DNA of 64,000 nucleotides from Propionibacteriales bacterium (GCA_026392415.1 JAPLCC010000047.1:124001-188000); one strand, 5' to 3'. Shown: positions 34,599 through 44,572, counted from the stretch's first letter. Made by a program: numbers and translations. The notes: generated by a model not told the origin, from the letters alone.

Positions 34599-35869
34599 CG
34601 CTTCCACTCATCGGCGTCGAGGATCGCGCCGGAGAGCACGGGTGCGGTCAGGCTGACCTGCCAGCTGCGGGCGCCCAGGCCGTGCAGTTGGTCGATCACT
34701 GCCTCGAGGAGCTCGACGGGCTCGCGACTGTGCGGCGGCGTCCACATCACCCGGCGCAGGTGGTCGGGCGTGAGCAGGTTCTCCAGCGGCAGGTTCTGCT
34801 CCTCGGCGATGCTGCTCACCGCCGCGCGGGCCAGCTCGAGCCGGCGGGCCGCGACCGGGTCCTTGTCGGCCCAGGCGCGCGGAGCCGGCGGCCCGTCGCC
34901 GTGGGTGACCCGGGTCGGCAGCTCGTCCTCACCCAGCTCGGCGGCCGCCTTGATGGCAGCGAGCCATTCGTTGGCGTAGCGGGAGGCGCCGCGACCGTGG
35001 AATCCGGGCGTCGACATCAGGGCGCCGCGACTGGTCGGCATGGCCGTCGCAGCGGCGACGATCGCGGCGTCGGGGATCAGTCGCCCGGGGGTGACGTCGC
35101 GCTCCTCGGCGAGCTTGTCGCGGGCTTCCCAGAGGGCCCGCACCGCGCCGAGGATCCGGCGGCCGCGCACCTTGTGCAGTCCAGAGGTACGCCGCCACGC
35201 GTCGACCCGGACGGTCGGGGTGAAGCCGAGCAGGTGGTCGAACTCCTGGCGGGCCCAGTCGGCCTTCCCGGTCTCCTCGAGCTCGGCAGCCAGCAGGTTG
35301 CGCAGCTCGACCAGCACCTCGACGTCGAGGGCGGCGTACTCCAGCCAGGCCTCGGGCAGTGGGCGGGTCGACCAGTCGACGGCGGAGTGCTCCTTGAGCA
35401 GTTGGCGCTCCAGCAGCGTCTCGACCAGCGTGGCCAGGCCCACACGGGGGTAGTTGAGCAGACGGCCCGCGAGCTCGGTGTCGAAGAGAACGGTCGGTCG
35501 CAGGCCCACCTCGGCGAGGCAGGCGAGGTCCTGGGTGGCGGCGTGCAGGATCCACTCGTTGTCGCCGATCGCCTCGGCGAGGGGCGCGAGGTCGTCGAAG
35601 GCGATCGGGTCGACCAGGCCGATGCCGGAGCCCTCGCGCTTGATCTGGATGAGGTAGGCGCGGCTGGAGTACCGGTAGCCCGACGCACGCTCGGCGTCGA
35701 TGGCGACCGGGCCGGTGCCGGCGGCCAGGCCGTCGCAGTACTCCTGCAACGCCTCGACGGTCTCGATCACCGGCGGAAGCCCGTCGGCGAGCTTCAGGAG
35801 CTCGACCGGCGGCGCAGCCTCGGTAGCGTCTGCGGGCGTTGCTTGCGGTTCGATTGGCTGATCAGCCAT
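34490..35869 (-). CDS. rnd: Ribonuclease D with HRDC domain
   Basis: 459 residues. The DEDD exonuclease motifs appear as AIDAERASGYRYSSRAYLIQI, ILHAATQDLACL and EYAALDVEVLVEL, with an HRDC domain after about residue 225. It processes tRNA and other structured RNA 3' ends. Its acidic Ser-rich tail is encoded antisense to the tail of the solute-binding protein. It starts by TGATG overlap with DUF3000. The rnd-DUF3000-hemE order is conserved in other actinobacteria. Confidence 0.88.
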   Translation of the reverse strand: MADQPIEPQATPADATEAAPPVELLKLADGLPPVIETVEALQEYCDGLAAGTGPVAIDAERASGYRYSSRAYLIQIKREGSGIGLVDPIAFDDLAPLAEAIGDNEWILHAATQDLACLAEVGLRPTVLFDTELAGRLLNYPRVGLATLVETLLERQLLKEHSAVDWSTRPLPEAWLEYAALDVEVLVELRNLLAAELEETGKADWARQEFDHLLGFTPTVRVDAWRRTSGLHKVRGRRILGAVRALWEARDKLAEERDVTPGRLIPDAAIVAAATAMPTSRGALMSTPGFHGRGASRYANEWLAAIKAAAELGEDELPTRVTHGDGPPAPRAWADKDPVAARRLELARAAVSSIAEEQNLPLENLLTPDHLRRVMWTPPHSREPVELLEAVIDQLHGLGARSWQVSLTAPVLSGAILDADEWKRQSRLRSSVADSDGDDAEPDEESAADGSSEGSSSGS

Positions 35870-36483
35870 CAGTCGGTGCCGCCCCGCTGGCCACGACGCG
35901 ACGGCAGCACGGCCACCCCGTCCGGCACCGGTTCCAGGCCTCCGGCGGTGCACATGAGTTCGCCCCAGGCCTCGGCGTGCGAGGCGAGGTCGGTCGGGTC
36001 GATGGGAGTCCAGGACGCCCGGATCTCGAGCTGGGCGTTGCCGGGCTCGTCGGCCATCGAGCCGTAGCTCTCGGTGGCGACCCGGGTGACGGTGCCGGAC
36101 TCGGCCACGTGCTCCGCGCCGTGGGCGTCGAGCGCGTCGGTCAGCCAGGTCCAGCCGACATCGGTGAGCAGCGGGTCCGTTGCCAGGTCGTGGTCGATCT
36201 CGGCCCGGCAGTAGGCGACGCAGCGGAAGGTGCCTTCCCACGCGTCGTTGCCGGCGGGGTCGTGGAGAACGACGAGGCGGCCGGTCGCCACTTCCTCGTC
36301 ATCGACCGTCACGTCGGCTGAAAGGGCCGTGGCGTAGGGCGCGATCCGCTGCGGGGCCGGCATCTCCTCGCAGAAAACTTCCGGTCGGAAGTTGGCGGCA
36401 CGCAGGCTGTCGACGGCAGCGGTGAACTCGCGGGGTGTGCCGGCAGCGCCGGATCCCGGGTTCGACTCCTGGCGAGCGACCAT
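35869..36483 (-). CDS. DUF3000 family protein
   Basis: 204 residues with the DUF3000 pattern: REFTAAVDSLRAANFRPEVFCEEMPAPQRIAPYATALSADV, then GRLVVLHDPAGNDAWEGTFRCVAYCRAEIDHDLATDPLLTDVGWTWL. Function unknown. It is conserved beside hemE and rnd in many actinobacteria, which hints at a linked role. Coupled to rnd by a TGATG overlap, divergent from hemE. Confidence 0.85.
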   Translation of the reverse strand: MVARQESNPGSGAAGTPREFTAAVDSLRAANFRPEVFCEEMPAPQRIAPYATALSADVTVDDEEVATGRLVVLHDPAGNDAWEGTFRCVAYCRAEIDHDLATDPLLTDVGWTWLTDALDAHGAEHVAESGTVTRVATESYGSMADEPGNAQLEIRASWTPIDPTDLASHAEAWGELMCTAGGLEPVPDGVAVLPSRRGQRGGTD

Positions 36484-36552
36484 GAGGTCAGACTAGGTCC
36501 ATCGGTGCCGATCGATGTGCGTCCCACGCCGTCGACCTGAGACGCTGGACCC

Positions 36553-37596
36553 GTGACGTCCCTCCAGAACTCCGCTTTCCTCAAGGCGGCGCGCGGCGAA
36601 TCAGTGCCGCACACGCCCGTGTGGTTCATGCGCCAGGCCGGCCGCTCGCTCCCCGAGTACCTCAAGCTGCGCGAGGGCATCGCGATGCTCGACTCCTGCG
36701 CGGACCCCGAGCTGATCGTCGAGATCACGCTCCAGCCGGTCCGTCGCTACGGCGTCGACGCTGCCATCTTCTTCTCCGACATCGTGCTGCCGCTCAAGGC
36801 GGTCGGCGTGGACCTCGACATCGTTCCCGGTGTCGGCCCCGTCGTCGCCAACCCGGTGCGCACGCTCGCGGACGTGGAGGCGATCCCGGATCTCACCGCC
36901 GACCAGATCCCCTACATCACCGCTGCCGTGCAGGGCCTGGTGTCCGAGCTGGCCGGCATCAACGGAGGCACCCCGCTGATCGGTTTCGCGGGCGCGCCGT
37001 TCACCGTGGCGTCGTACCTCGTCGAGGGCGGGCCCTCGAAGGAGCACGCGAAGACCAAGGCCCTCATGTTCGGCGCCCCCGACGTGTGGGACGCCCTGAT
37101 GCGCAAGATCTCCGGCATCTCCGCCGCGTTCCTGGAGACCCAGGTCGCCGCCGGTGCCTCAGCTGTGCAGCTGTTCGACTCGTGGGCCGGTGCCCTCACC
37201 CCGGGCGACTACGTCCGCCACGTCCAGCCGCACTCGGCGCGCGTCCTCGCCCAGGTCGGCGAGCTCGGCGTGCCCCGCATCCACTTCGGTGTCGGCACGA
37301 CCAACCTGCTGGACCTGATGGGCGAGGCCGGTGCCGACGTCGTCGGCGTCGACTGGCGCACCCCTCTGGACCGGGCCATCCCGATGGTCGGCGACCGGGC
37401 GGTGCAGGGCAACCTCGACCCGACCCTGGTGTTCGCGCCGACCGAGGTGATGACGGCGCGTGCCGCCGAGGTCATCGAGGCCGGTCGTGCCGCCCGCGGC
37501 CACATCTTCAACCTCGGCCACGGCGTCATCCCGAGCACCGACCCCGACCAGCTCGCTCGGCTGACGGAGTTCGTGCAGTCCTATCCCTTGGACTGA
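36553..37596 (+). CDS. hemE: Uroporphyrinogen decarboxylase
   Basis: 347 residues from GTG 36553. [19 protein letters not shown] near the N-terminus and the later [43 protein letters not shown] and [13 protein letters not shown] match HemE throughout. It removes four carboxyl groups from uroporphyrinogen III to give coproporphyrinogen III. The next haem genes, hemY and hemQ, are about 9 kb away here although they are often adjacent in relatives. It overlaps the convergent NYN gene by 16 bp. Confidence 0.95.
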   Translation: MTSLQNSAFLKAARGESVPHTPVWFMRQAGRSLPEYLKLREGIAMLDSCADPELIVEITLQPVRRYGVDAAIFFSDIVLPLKAVGVDLDIVPGVGPVVANPVRTLADVEAIPDLTADQIPYITAAVQGLVSELAGINGGTPLIGFAGAPFTVASYLVEGGPSKEHAKTKALMFGAPDVWDALMRKISGISAAFLETQVAAGASAVQLFDSWAGALTPGDYVRHVQPHSARVLAQVGELGVPRIHFGVGTTNLLDLMGEAGADVVGVDWRTPLDRAIPMVGDRAVQGNLDPTLVFAPTEVMTARAAEVIEAGRAARGHIFNLGHGVIPSTDPDQLARLTEFVQSYPLD

Positions 37597-38372
37597 GCGG
37601 TCTTCTTCGCTGCGGCCTTCCTGGCCGGAGCCTTCTTGGCCGGCACCTTGCCCTTCACGCCCACGCGGACGCCGCTGCCGGATCCCGTGGTGGTGAGGAA
37701 GCCCTGGGCCTGGACCAGCTCCAGCAGCTTCGTGAAGCCGTAGAGCCGGGGGTCGAAGGACGCGTTGGCGGTCCGCAGGTAGTTGCCCAGGCCGCTGAGG
37801 CTGACCCAGCCGTCCTCGTCCGAGGCGTTGTTGATGCCGCGGGTGAGCAGGCTCTGCAGGTTCGGGGGCGCGGGCGTCTCGTCGGGATTCTCGGACGCGT
37901 CGACCTCGGCCGGCGCTTCGTCAGGTGCTTCATCGGGCGCGGGGGAGAGGAGCTCGATCCGGATGAACTGGTCGCAGGCCTCCTGCAGGGCGATCGGCGT
38001 CTTGCTGCGGCCGACGGCGTACACGATCTTCCCGGACTCGCGCAGTCGCGTCGCCAGGCGGGTGAAGTCGCTGTCGCTCGACACGATGGCGAACGCGTCG
38101 ACATTGTCGGAGTACAACAGGTCCATCGCGTCGATGATCAGCGCGGAGTCGGTGGAGTTCTTGCCGGTCGTGTAGGCGAACGTCTGCTCCGGGGTGATCG
38201 CGTGCCGGTTGAGCTTCGCCTTCCAGCCCTTGATGCCGTCGCCGGTCCAGTCGCCGTACGCCCGCTTCACCGTGGTGCGCCCGAACTTCGCCAGCTCGGC
38301 CAGGATCGCGGCGGCATGCTGGTGCGAGATGTTGTCGGCGTCGATCAGGACGGCAATGCGGTAGTCGGTCAC
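37581..38372 (-). CDS. NYN-domain putative RNase with OST-HTH/LOTUS domain
   Basis: 263 residues. N-terminal NYN domain (about 1-145: [21 protein letters not shown], then [45 protein letters not shown]), whose Asp residues ([22 protein letters not shown]) form the metal site of PIN-like nucleases. An acidic linker leads to an OST-HTH-like winged helix (about 175-240) and a Lys/Ala-rich tail. It probably cleaves or binds RNA. Confidence 0.82.
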   Translation of the reverse strand: MTDYRIAVLIDADNISHQHAAAILAELAKFGRTTVKRAYGDWTGDGIKGWKAKLNRHAITPEQTFAYTTGKNSTDSALIIDAMDLLYSDNVDAFAIVSSDSDFTRLATRLRESGKIVYAVGRSKTPIALQEACDQFIRIELLSPAPDEAPDEAPAEVDASENPDETPAPPNLQSLLTRGINNASDEDGWVSLSGLGNYLRTANASFDPRLYGFTKLLELVQAQGFLTTTGSGSGVRVGVKGKVPAKKAPARKAAAKKTAQSKG

Positions 38373-38403
38373 TGCCTCATCATGTCCGAGGGTGTCGACG
38401 ACC

Positions 38404-39336
38404 TCAGGACGCCGCGCCTGCTGCCTTCTCGCCGGCGGCGCGGTACTCCGCGGCGCGGGCGACGAGGGCGGACTGCAGCTCCCGCACGGGCAGCGGCTGC
38501 TGGAGTGTCTTGCGCTGGCGCAGCTGCAGGGTGACGAAGGTCTGCTCCCCGACGATGGGGCGGGTCTCGATCAGGCCGACGCGGTGGAGCGGGTCGCCGT
38601 GGACGGAGTAGTCGGGGAGCACGGTGACGCCGATGCCCTCGGCGACCAGGGCCTTGCCCATCTCGGCGCCGTCGGTGCTGTGTGCGGCCGGCGGGACCTC
38701 GGGTCCGAAGGCACGGTGGACGTAGCGGTGCATGACGTAGCCGGCGCGCATCATCACGAACCGTTCGAGGCGCAGCTCGTCGATGGTGACCTTCGGGCGG
38801 GCGGTGAGCTCGTGCCCCGCGGGGAGTACGGCAACCGGTCGTCCGACGAGCAGGTCGATGCCGTCGAGTCCGATCGGTGCGTCGTCGCCGTCGAGCACGT
38901 TGACCAGACCGAGGTCCAGCGTGCCCTCGGCCAGGGCCTCGTCGATCTGGGCCTGCTGCAGGGTGAGGACCTCGACCGTCGTACCGGGATGGCGCTCCTG
39001 GAACGCCTTGACCGCGGGCACGAGCAGGGTCGAGGTCGCGGCGTGCACCGTGCCGACCCGGATCACGCGAGTGTCGGTGCGCTGGTCGCCGGCGGCGACG
39101 CGGAGCCGGTCGACCGCGGCCAGCACCTCGGTCATGTAGGGCAGCAGCTCGCGGCCCTCGCGGCTGATCCGGGCGCCGGAGCGGCGCCGGTCCAGGAGCG
39201 TGACGCGCAGCTCGCGCTCGAGCTTGGTGAGGGCCTCGCTGAGCGCCGGCTGGGAGAGGTGCAGCTTCTCGCTGGCCCGCCGCAGTGATCCGTGCTGCGT
39301 GACTGCGGAGAGGTACTCCAGCTGTTCGATGCGCAT
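38404..39336 (-). CDS. LysR-family transcriptional regulator
   Basis: 310 residues. The N-terminal winged helix (QLEYLSAVTQHGSLRRASEKLHLSQPALSEALTKLERELRVTLLDR) is typical LysR, followed by a periplasmic-binding-like effector domain (about 90-300). It is divergent from the organosulfur monooxygenase genes, so it is the likely regulator, comparable to CysB/Cbl-like control of sulfonate use. 39337-39462 contains CTGT-N6-ACAG and several AAGTC repeats, candidate LysR sites. Confidence 0.85.
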   Translation of the reverse strand: MRIEQLEYLSAVTQHGSLRRASEKLHLSQPALSEALTKLERELRVTLLDRRRSGARISREGRELLPYMTEVLAAVDRLRVAAGDQRTDTRVIRVGTVHAATSTLLVPAVKAFQERHPGTTVEVLTLQQAQIDEALAEGTLDLGLVNVLDGDDAPIGLDGIDLLVGRPVAVLPAGHELTARPKVTIDELRLERFVMMRAGYVMHRYVHRAFGPEVPPAAHSTDGAEMGKALVAEGIGVTVLPDYSVHGDPLHRVGLIETRPIVGEQTFVTLQLRQRKTLQQPLPVRELQSALVARAAEYRAAGEKAAGAAS

Positions 39337-39462
39337 GGGCGCTGCCTTTCACATCCATCGGTGACGCCGAGGGCCGGAGCCCTTGTCCGTGACTCAAAGT
39401 CAAGTAAGTCTGTAAACAAACAGTAACACGACCTGCGTCCCTACTTCGAGGAGTTCACTTCC

Positions 39463-40737
39463 ATGACCGCCGACCCCACCACCGCGACCGGCCCCGACGT
39501 CCTTGCTGCCGGCGGGTGGACCGACCGTCCCTCGACCCCGGAGGAATGGGTCGAACGAGCCCGCCAGGTCGCCACCACGCTGGCGGCCGACGCCGTCGAG
39601 CGTGACCGGGCCCTCGCGGTGCCGACCGCGGAGGTGCAGCTCCTCAAGGACTCCGGACTGGTGACCTTGCTCGGTCCCGTCGAGCACGGGGGCGGCGGCC
39701 AGGACTGGACGACCGCGCTGCGAGTGATCCGGGCGGTCAGTGCCGGTGACGGCTCGATCGGCCAGCTGATCGGCTACCACTACCTGTGGTTCTGGGCGGT
39801 CCGCCTGGTCGGTACGCCGGAGCAGGTCGCAGCCGTTGAACAGCAGGCCACGCAGGACGCCTGGTTCTTCGGAGGCGCCGTGAATCCCCGCGACGCCGAC
39901 CTGACCATCCGCCTGGAGGCGGGCGAGGACGGTGCCGAGGAGCTGGTCTTCCGCGGCGAGAAGAGCTTCTCGACCGGCGGGCGCGTCTCCGACGTCACCG
40001 TGCTCGAGGGCGTGGTCGAGGGGACCGACGACCACGTGTTCGCGATCGTCCCGACCGACCAGCCCGCGATCCGCTTCAAGGGCGACTGGGACAGCCTCGG
40101 CCAGCGGCTCACCGAGAGCGGTGGCGTCGTGATCGACGGCGTTCGGGTGCCGTGGGCTGCCGCGGCCGGCTACGTGCAGACCGAGCGCGGCTGGGAGTTC
40201 CAGCCGCGGGTCTACAACACGCTCAACGTGCCGCTGATCCAGATCATCTTCGCCAACATCTATGTCGGCATCGCCGAGGGCGCCCTCGCCACGGCGGCCA
40301 CCTACACGCGCGAGAAGACCCGGCCCTGGCCCTACACCCCCGACCTCAAGGAGGCGGCGAGCCAGGAGTTCTACATCCTCGAGGCATACGGCGACCTGCG
40401 CTCGAAGCTGTGGGCGGCCGAAGCGCTGGTCGAGCGGGCCGCCACCCTTGTCGAGGCGATCAACGCCCACCCCGACACGGTGACCGAGCAGGAGCGGGGC
40501 GAGGCCGAGGTCGTCATCGCTGCTGCCAAGCAGGTCGCGATCGACACGGGCCTCGAGGTCGGCACCCGGGTGTACGACGTCACGGGTGCCCGGGCCACGG
40601 CCAGCAGCGTCGGGCTCGACGTCTTCTGGCGCAACATCCGGACCCACAGCCTGCACGACCCGGTGGCGCACAAGCGGGCCGAGGTGGGGCGCTACGCCTT
40701 GCTCGGCGAGCTGCCCGCCCCTTCCTGGTACACGTGA
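39463..40737 (+). CDS. Acyl-CoA dehydrogenase-like flavin monooxygenase (DszC/SfnC-like)
   Basis: 424 residues, ATG 39463 with GAGGAG at 39448-39453. The C-terminal motif FWRNIRTHSLHDPVAHKRAEVG is characteristic of DszC-type monooxygenases that use reduced FMN and oxygen on sulfur compounds. The N-terminal half has the ACAD fold. Likely desulfurises an organosulfur compound such as a sulfone. First gene of a five-gene sulfur cluster. Confidence 0.8.
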   Translation: MTADPTTATGPDVLAAGGWTDRPSTPEEWVERARQVATTLAADAVERDRALAVPTAEVQLLKDSGLVTLLGPVEHGGGGQDWTTALRVIRAVSAGDGSIGQLIGYHYLWFWAVRLVGTPEQVAAVEQQATQDAWFFGGAVNPRDADLTIRLEAGEDGAEELVFRGEKSFSTGGRVSDVTVLEGVVEGTDDHVFAIVPTDQPAIRFKGDWDSLGQRLTESGGVVIDGVRVPWAAAAGYVQTERGWEFQPRVYNTLNVPLIQIIFANIYVGIAEGALATAATYTREKTRPWPYTPDLKEAASQEFYILEAYGDLRSKLWAAEALVERAATLVEAINAHPDTVTEQERGEAEVVIAAAKQVAIDTGLEVGTRVYDVTGARATASSVGLDVFWRNIRTHSLHDPVAHKRAEVGRYALLGELPAPSWYT

Positions 40738-40747
40738 GGACGCCGCG

Positions 40748-42040
40748 ATGACCACCACTGACACGACGACCGACCTCGCCGCGGCCAGCCTCGCGGACGT
40801 CGTGCGAGGTCTTGACCGACCCACCCTGCGCTCGCCGCTGCTCGACGAGCTCCGCACGTCGTACGGCCCGATCTTCGCGGAGATCGGCGACGGTGCGTTG
40901 CAGCGTGAGCTCGATGACGTCCTTCCCGACCTGGAGGTGCGCCGGCTCAAGGAGACCGGCTTCGGTGCGCTGCGCGTGCCGGTCGAGTACGGCGGCCGCG
41001 GGGCCTCGATTCCCGATCTCACGCAGCTGTGGATCGACCTCGCGGCGGCCGACTCCAATCTGCCGCAGGCCCTGCGTGGGCACGCGGCACTCGTCGAGGA
41101 TCGGTTGTGGCAGCACGCTCGCGGGCGCGACCAGCGGGTGTGGTTCGACCGCTTCGTCAACGGTGAGATCGCCGGCAACGCCTGGTCGGAGGTCGGTGCC
41201 ACCTCGATCGACACCCAGTCGACGCTGCTGGCCGGACAGCCCGACGGGAGCTACCGGCTGACGGGGAGCAAGTTCTACACGACCGGCACGGTCTACGCGG
41301 AATGGGCCGACGTGTACGCGCGGCGTGAGGTGCCCGGTGCCGAGACGGACTTCGCCATCGCGCTCGTCGACACCCGTGAGCCCGAGGTCACCGTCACCGA
41401 CGACTGGGACGGGTTCGGCCAGCGGGGCACCGGCAGCGGCACGACCACCTTCGACGGTGCGCTGGTGCCGACTGTGAACGTGTCGCCGTTCGGTGACCGG
41501 TTCGTCTACCAGACGGCGCTCTACCAGCTGAACCTGCTCGCGGTGCTGGCCGGCATCGGCAAGGCTGCGCTCCGCGACTTCGTCGTGCAGGTCCAGGGCC
41601 GGGAGCGCAACTACTCCCATGCCAACGCCGCGCGGGTCCGCGACGACCCCCAGGTGCTGGCCCGCCTGGGGGAGGCCGCTTCGGCGGTGTACGTCGCCGA
41701 GGCCGCCACGATCCGGACGGCGACCGCGCTCCAGGAGGTGGCCGACCTCCCGCCCGGTGCGGAGGCGGAGATCGCGGCCGCCAACGAGGTCGCTGAGCTC
41801 GAGTCGTCGGCCGCCCAGGTGGCGGTCACCGACCTGGTGCTGACGGCGACGACGAACCTGTTCGACACGCTCGGCGCCTCGGGCACCTCGCGCGAGCGGG
41901 GCCTGGACCGGCACTGGCGCAATGCCCGCACGGTGGCGTCGCACAACCCGCGGATCTTGAAGGCCCGCGTGGTCGGTGGCCACCTCGTCAACGGGACGCC
42001 GCCGCCGTATGCGTGGGCGATCGGCCGCACCGCACGGTGA
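40748..42040 (+). CDS. Acyl-CoA dehydrogenase-like flavin monooxygenase (second paralogue)
   Basis: 430 residues, 10 bp after the previous gene. Same ACAD-like fold with ALRVPVEYGGRGASIPDLTQ, NAWSEVGA and LDRHWRNARTVASHNPRILKA. The terminal motif deviates from the THTLHDP form of its neighbours (TVASHNP), which may mean a different substrate or partner role. Probably a sulfur-compound monooxygenase of the DszC/SfnB group. Confidence 0.75.
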   Translation: MTTTDTTTDLAAASLADVVRGLDRPTLRSPLLDELRTSYGPIFAEIGDGALQRELDDVLPDLEVRRLKETGFGALRVPVEYGGRGASIPDLTQLWIDLAAADSNLPQALRGHAALVEDRLWQHARGRDQRVWFDRFVNGEIAGNAWSEVGATSIDTQSTLLAGQPDGSYRLTGSKFYTTGTVYAEWADVYARREVPGAETDFAIALVDTREPEVTVTDDWDGFGQRGTGSGTTTFDGALVPTVNVSPFGDRFVYQTALYQLNLLAVLAGIGKAALRDFVVQVQGRERNYSHANAARVRDDPQVLARLGEAASAVYVAEAATIRTATALQEVADLPPGAEAEIAAANEVAELESSAAQVAVTDLVLTATTNLFDTLGASGTSRERGLDRHWRNARTVASHNPRILKARVVGGHLVNGTPPPYAWAIGRTAR

Positions 42041-42056
42041 CAGGCGCTGCCTGTCG

Positions 42057-42090
42057 CGGGGTCGCCGGATCCACGGGTCCGGCGACCCCG
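42057..42090 (+). terminator. 13-bp perfect hairpin before sfnG
   Basis: Arms CGGGGTCGCCGGA (42057-42069) and its complement (42078-42090) enclose an 8-base loop. It starts 16 bases after the stop of the preceding gene. No T-tract. Could end the first pair or reduce read-through into sfnG, which may have its own promoter at 42110-42150. Confidence 0.65.
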
Positions 42091-42161
42091 TCGTGGCTTG
42101 CATGCGACGCCTCGTCCGCTAATGTCTATTGAACTACTCGACTTATCCACGGAGACCCACC

Positions 42162-43283
42162 ATGACCGAGCAGCCCTTTGACCGCGAAGCATTCGCCGAG
42201 CCCCTGAAGTTCGCCTACTGGGTCCCCAACGTCAGTGGGGGACTGGTGGTCAGCAAGATCGAACAGCGCACCGACTGGAGCTACGACTACAACGTCAAGC
42301 TCGCGCGCCTGGCCGAGAACAACGGCTTCGAGTACGCGCTCTCGCAGGTGCGCTACATCGCGTCGTACGGCGCGGCGTACCAGCACGAGTCGACCTCGAT
42401 CAGCCTCGCCCTGGCGCTGGCCACCGAGCGGCTCAAGGTGATCGCGGCCATCCATCCCGGCCTGTGGCAGCCCGGCGTCCTCGCCAAGTTGATCGCCACG
42501 GGTGACCAGATCACCGACGGCCGCCTGGCCATCAACGTCGTGAGCGGCTGGTTCAAGGACGAGTTCACCAAGCTGGGGGAGCCGTGGCTCGAGCACGGCG
42601 AGCGCTACCGCCGTTCCGAGGAGTTCATCCGCTACGTGCGGGAGATCTGGACCTCCGACCACGCGGAGTTCAACGGTGACTTCTACAACCTGCACGACTT
42701 CGACCTGAAGCCGAAGCCCGTGGTCCGCGAGGGCCGCCCGCACCCCGAGATCTTCCAGGGCGGCAACTCGACCGACGCCCGCGGCATGGCCGGCCGCGTC
42801 TCCGACTGGTACTTCGCCAACGGCAACACCCCCGATGGGATCTCCGAGCAGATCCGCGACGTCACCGACGTCGCGACCGTCCACCACCGCAAGGTCCGCT
42901 TCGGTGTCAACGGCTTCTTCATCGGCCGCGACACCGAGGCCGAGGCGCGCGACGTGCTCCGCGAGATCGTCGACAAGGCCGACCGCGAGGCTGTCGAGGG
43001 ATTCGGCGGCGCCGTCAAGCAGGCCGGACAGAGCACCGGTGACAAGAAGGGGATGTGGCAGGACTCCGAGTTCGCCGATCTCGTGCAGTACAACGACGGC
43101 TTCAAGACCGGCCTGATCGGTACGCCGGAGCAGATCGCCACCCGGATCATCGAGTACAAGCGGCGCGGGGTGAACCTGCTCCTGCTGGGCTTCCTGCACT
43201 ACCTCGAGGACGTCGAGTACTTCGGCCGCGAGGTCCTCCCGATCGTGCGTGAGCTCGAGGCCGCGGAGCTGGAGCGGGTCTGA
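42162..43283 (+). CDS. sfnG: Dimethyl sulfone monooxygenase (LLM flavin oxidoreductase)
   Basis: 373 residues from ATG 42162 (GGAG upstream). The sequence matches SfnG closely: FAYWVPNVSGGLVVSKIEQRTDW, IHPGLWQP, INVVSGWFKDEFTKLGEPWLEHGERYRRSEEFI, LKPKP, HPEIFQGGNS and VQYNDGFKTGLIGTPEQI (approximate). SfnG uses FMNH2 and oxygen to turn dimethyl sulfone into methanesulfinate. The next gene begins in its stop codon (TGATG). Confidence 0.92.
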   Translation: MTEQPFDREAFAEPLKFAYWVPNVSGGLVVSKIEQRTDWSYDYNVKLARLAENNGFEYALSQVRYIASYGAAYQHESTSISLALALATERLKVIAAIHPGLWQPGVLAKLIATGDQITDGRLAINVVSGWFKDEFTKLGEPWLEHGERYRRSEEFIRYVREIWTSDHAEFNGDFYNLHDFDLKPKPVVREGRPHPEIFQGGNSTDARGMAGRVSDWYFANGNTPDGISEQIRDVTDVATVHHRKVRFGVNGFFIGRDTEAEARDVLREIVDKADREAVEGFGGAVKQAGQSTGDKKGMWQDSEFADLVQYNDGFKTGLIGTPEQIATRIIEYKRRGVNLLLLGFLHYLEDVEYFGREVLPIVRELEAAELERV

Positions 43284-44527
43284 TGACGACATTCCCGTTG
43301 GTCGAGGAGGTTGCGCAGCATCCGTCTCGAAACCACCGCCACCAGGCCGAGTCGGCGATCGTGACGGCCAGGGACTTGGCCGATCGCTTCGCAGAGGACT
43401 CGGCCCTCCGCGACCGGGAACGGATCATCCCGGTCGCGGAGGTGGAGGCACTCTCGGACTCCGGGCTGCTCGCCCTCACCGTCCCCGAGGAGTACGGCGG
43501 TGCGGGGCTCGGCGCCGCGGTGGTGGCAGAGGTGGTGCGTCTGATCGCGAGCGGTGACCCGAACATCGCGCAGATCCCGCACAGTCACTTCGTCTACGTC
43601 AACGCGGTCATCGAGCAGGGCACCGAGGCCCAGAAGCGCTTCCTCCTGGGTGAGGTGCTCGCCGGGAAACGATTCGGCAACGCGCAGTCGGAGATCGGCT
43701 CGAAGCATGTCCGCGACCACGCGACCACGCTGCGCCGCGACGACCTGGCCGTCGGCGACTGGGTGCTCGACGGTGAGAAGGGCTACTGCACCGGCGCCCT
43801 GTTCGCGCACTGGATCCCCGTCCTGGCCCACCTCGGCGAGGACGGGCCCCTGCACGTCGCCTGGGTCGAGCGGGACGCCGAAGGCGTCACGGTCATCGAC
43901 GACTGGAACGGACTCGGCCAGCGCACCACGGCCAGTGGCACCGTCCGCCTCGACGGGGTGCGCGTCGCGGCCGACCGGGTCACGCCGTACCACCTGACGT
44001 TCGACCGACCGCAGACCTACGGTTCGTTCGCGCAGCTCCTGCACGCGGCCATCGACGCGGGGATCGCACGCGCCGCGGTGCGGGACGCTGCGGCCTTCGT
44101 CACCACCCGCAGCCGTCCCTATCCCGACGCGATCGCCCTTTACGACGTCGAGCGCGCCGCGGACGACCCCCTCGTGGTGCGCGCCTTCGGCGAGATCGAG
44201 CTCCAGGTCCGTGCCGCCGAGGCGTTGCTCGCGGAAGCCGGCCGAGCCGTGGACCGGGCTCGGGCCGACCTGACCGCAGAGACGGCCGCAGAGGCGAGCC
44301 TCGCCGTCGCGGCGGCCCGGGCCTCGACCACGAGCGCGTCCCTCGAAGCCGCCAGCCGGCTCTTCGAGGTCTCCGGCACCCGGTCGGCCCTCGCATCGGA
44401 CAACCTCGACAGGCACTGGCGCAACGCCCGCACCCACACGCTCCATGACCCGGCGGCGTGGAAGGTCCAGCACCTCGGTCGCTACGCGATCGACGGGACC
44501 CGTCCGCCCCTTCACGGCCAGATCTGA
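43283..44527 (+). CDS. SfnB-family sulfur acquisition oxidoreductase
   Basis: 414 residues, translationally coupled to sfnG (TGATG). ACAD-like, with LALTVPEEYGGAGLG, NAQSEIGSK and C-terminal LDRHWRNARTHTLHDPAAWKVQHLG, as in SfnB. The first 17 or so residues are encoded by a dispersed repeat (43299-43335), an unusual N-terminus. Role: organosulfur oxygenation with FMNH2. Confidence 0.85.
   Translation: MTTFPLVEEVAQHPSRNHRHQAESAIVTARDLADRFAEDSALRDRERIIPVAEVEALSDSGLLALTVPEEYGGAGLGAAVVAEVVRLIASGDPNIAQIPHSHFVYVNAVIEQGTEAQKRFLLGEVLAGKRFGNAQSEIGSKHVRDHATTLRRDDLAVGDWVLDGEKGYCTGALFAHWIPVLAHLGEDGPLHVAWVERDAEGVTVIDDWNGLGQRTTASGTVRLDGVRVAADRVTPYHLTFDRPQTYGSFAQLLHAAIDAGIARAAVRDAAAFVTTRSRPYPDAIALYDVERAADDPLVVRAFGEIELQVRAAEALLAEAGRAVDRARADLTAETAAEASLAVAAARASTTSASLEAASRLFEVSGTRSALASDNLDRHWRNARTHTLHDPAAWKVQHLGRYAIDGTRPPLHGQI
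43299..43335 (+). repeat. Dispersed repeat (GGTCGAGGAGG type), copy inside a coding region
   Basis: A 37-base stretch, beginning TGGTCGAGGAGG and ending CGTCTCGAAACCA, lies within the first 18 codons of the SfnB-like gene. The same length element at 50460-50496 matches at about 32 of 37 positions. Both ends are partly complementary (GGT...ACC), so it is a palindromic repeat. Confidence 0.75.
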
Positions 44528-44531
44528 CCAA

Positions 44532-44572
44532 GGTCGTCGAGTAGCCGCGAGGCACGAGCGGCGTATCGAGAC
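44532..44572 (-). repeat. Dispersed palindromic repeat (GTCTCGATACGC type), copy 2
   Basis: Reverse complement begins GTCTCGATACGC and ends CTACTCGACGACC, exactly as copy 1 at 4913-4956, with a 3-base-shorter centre. It fills the gap between the SfnB-like gene (stop 44527) and the SsuD-like gene. Confidence 0.72.
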
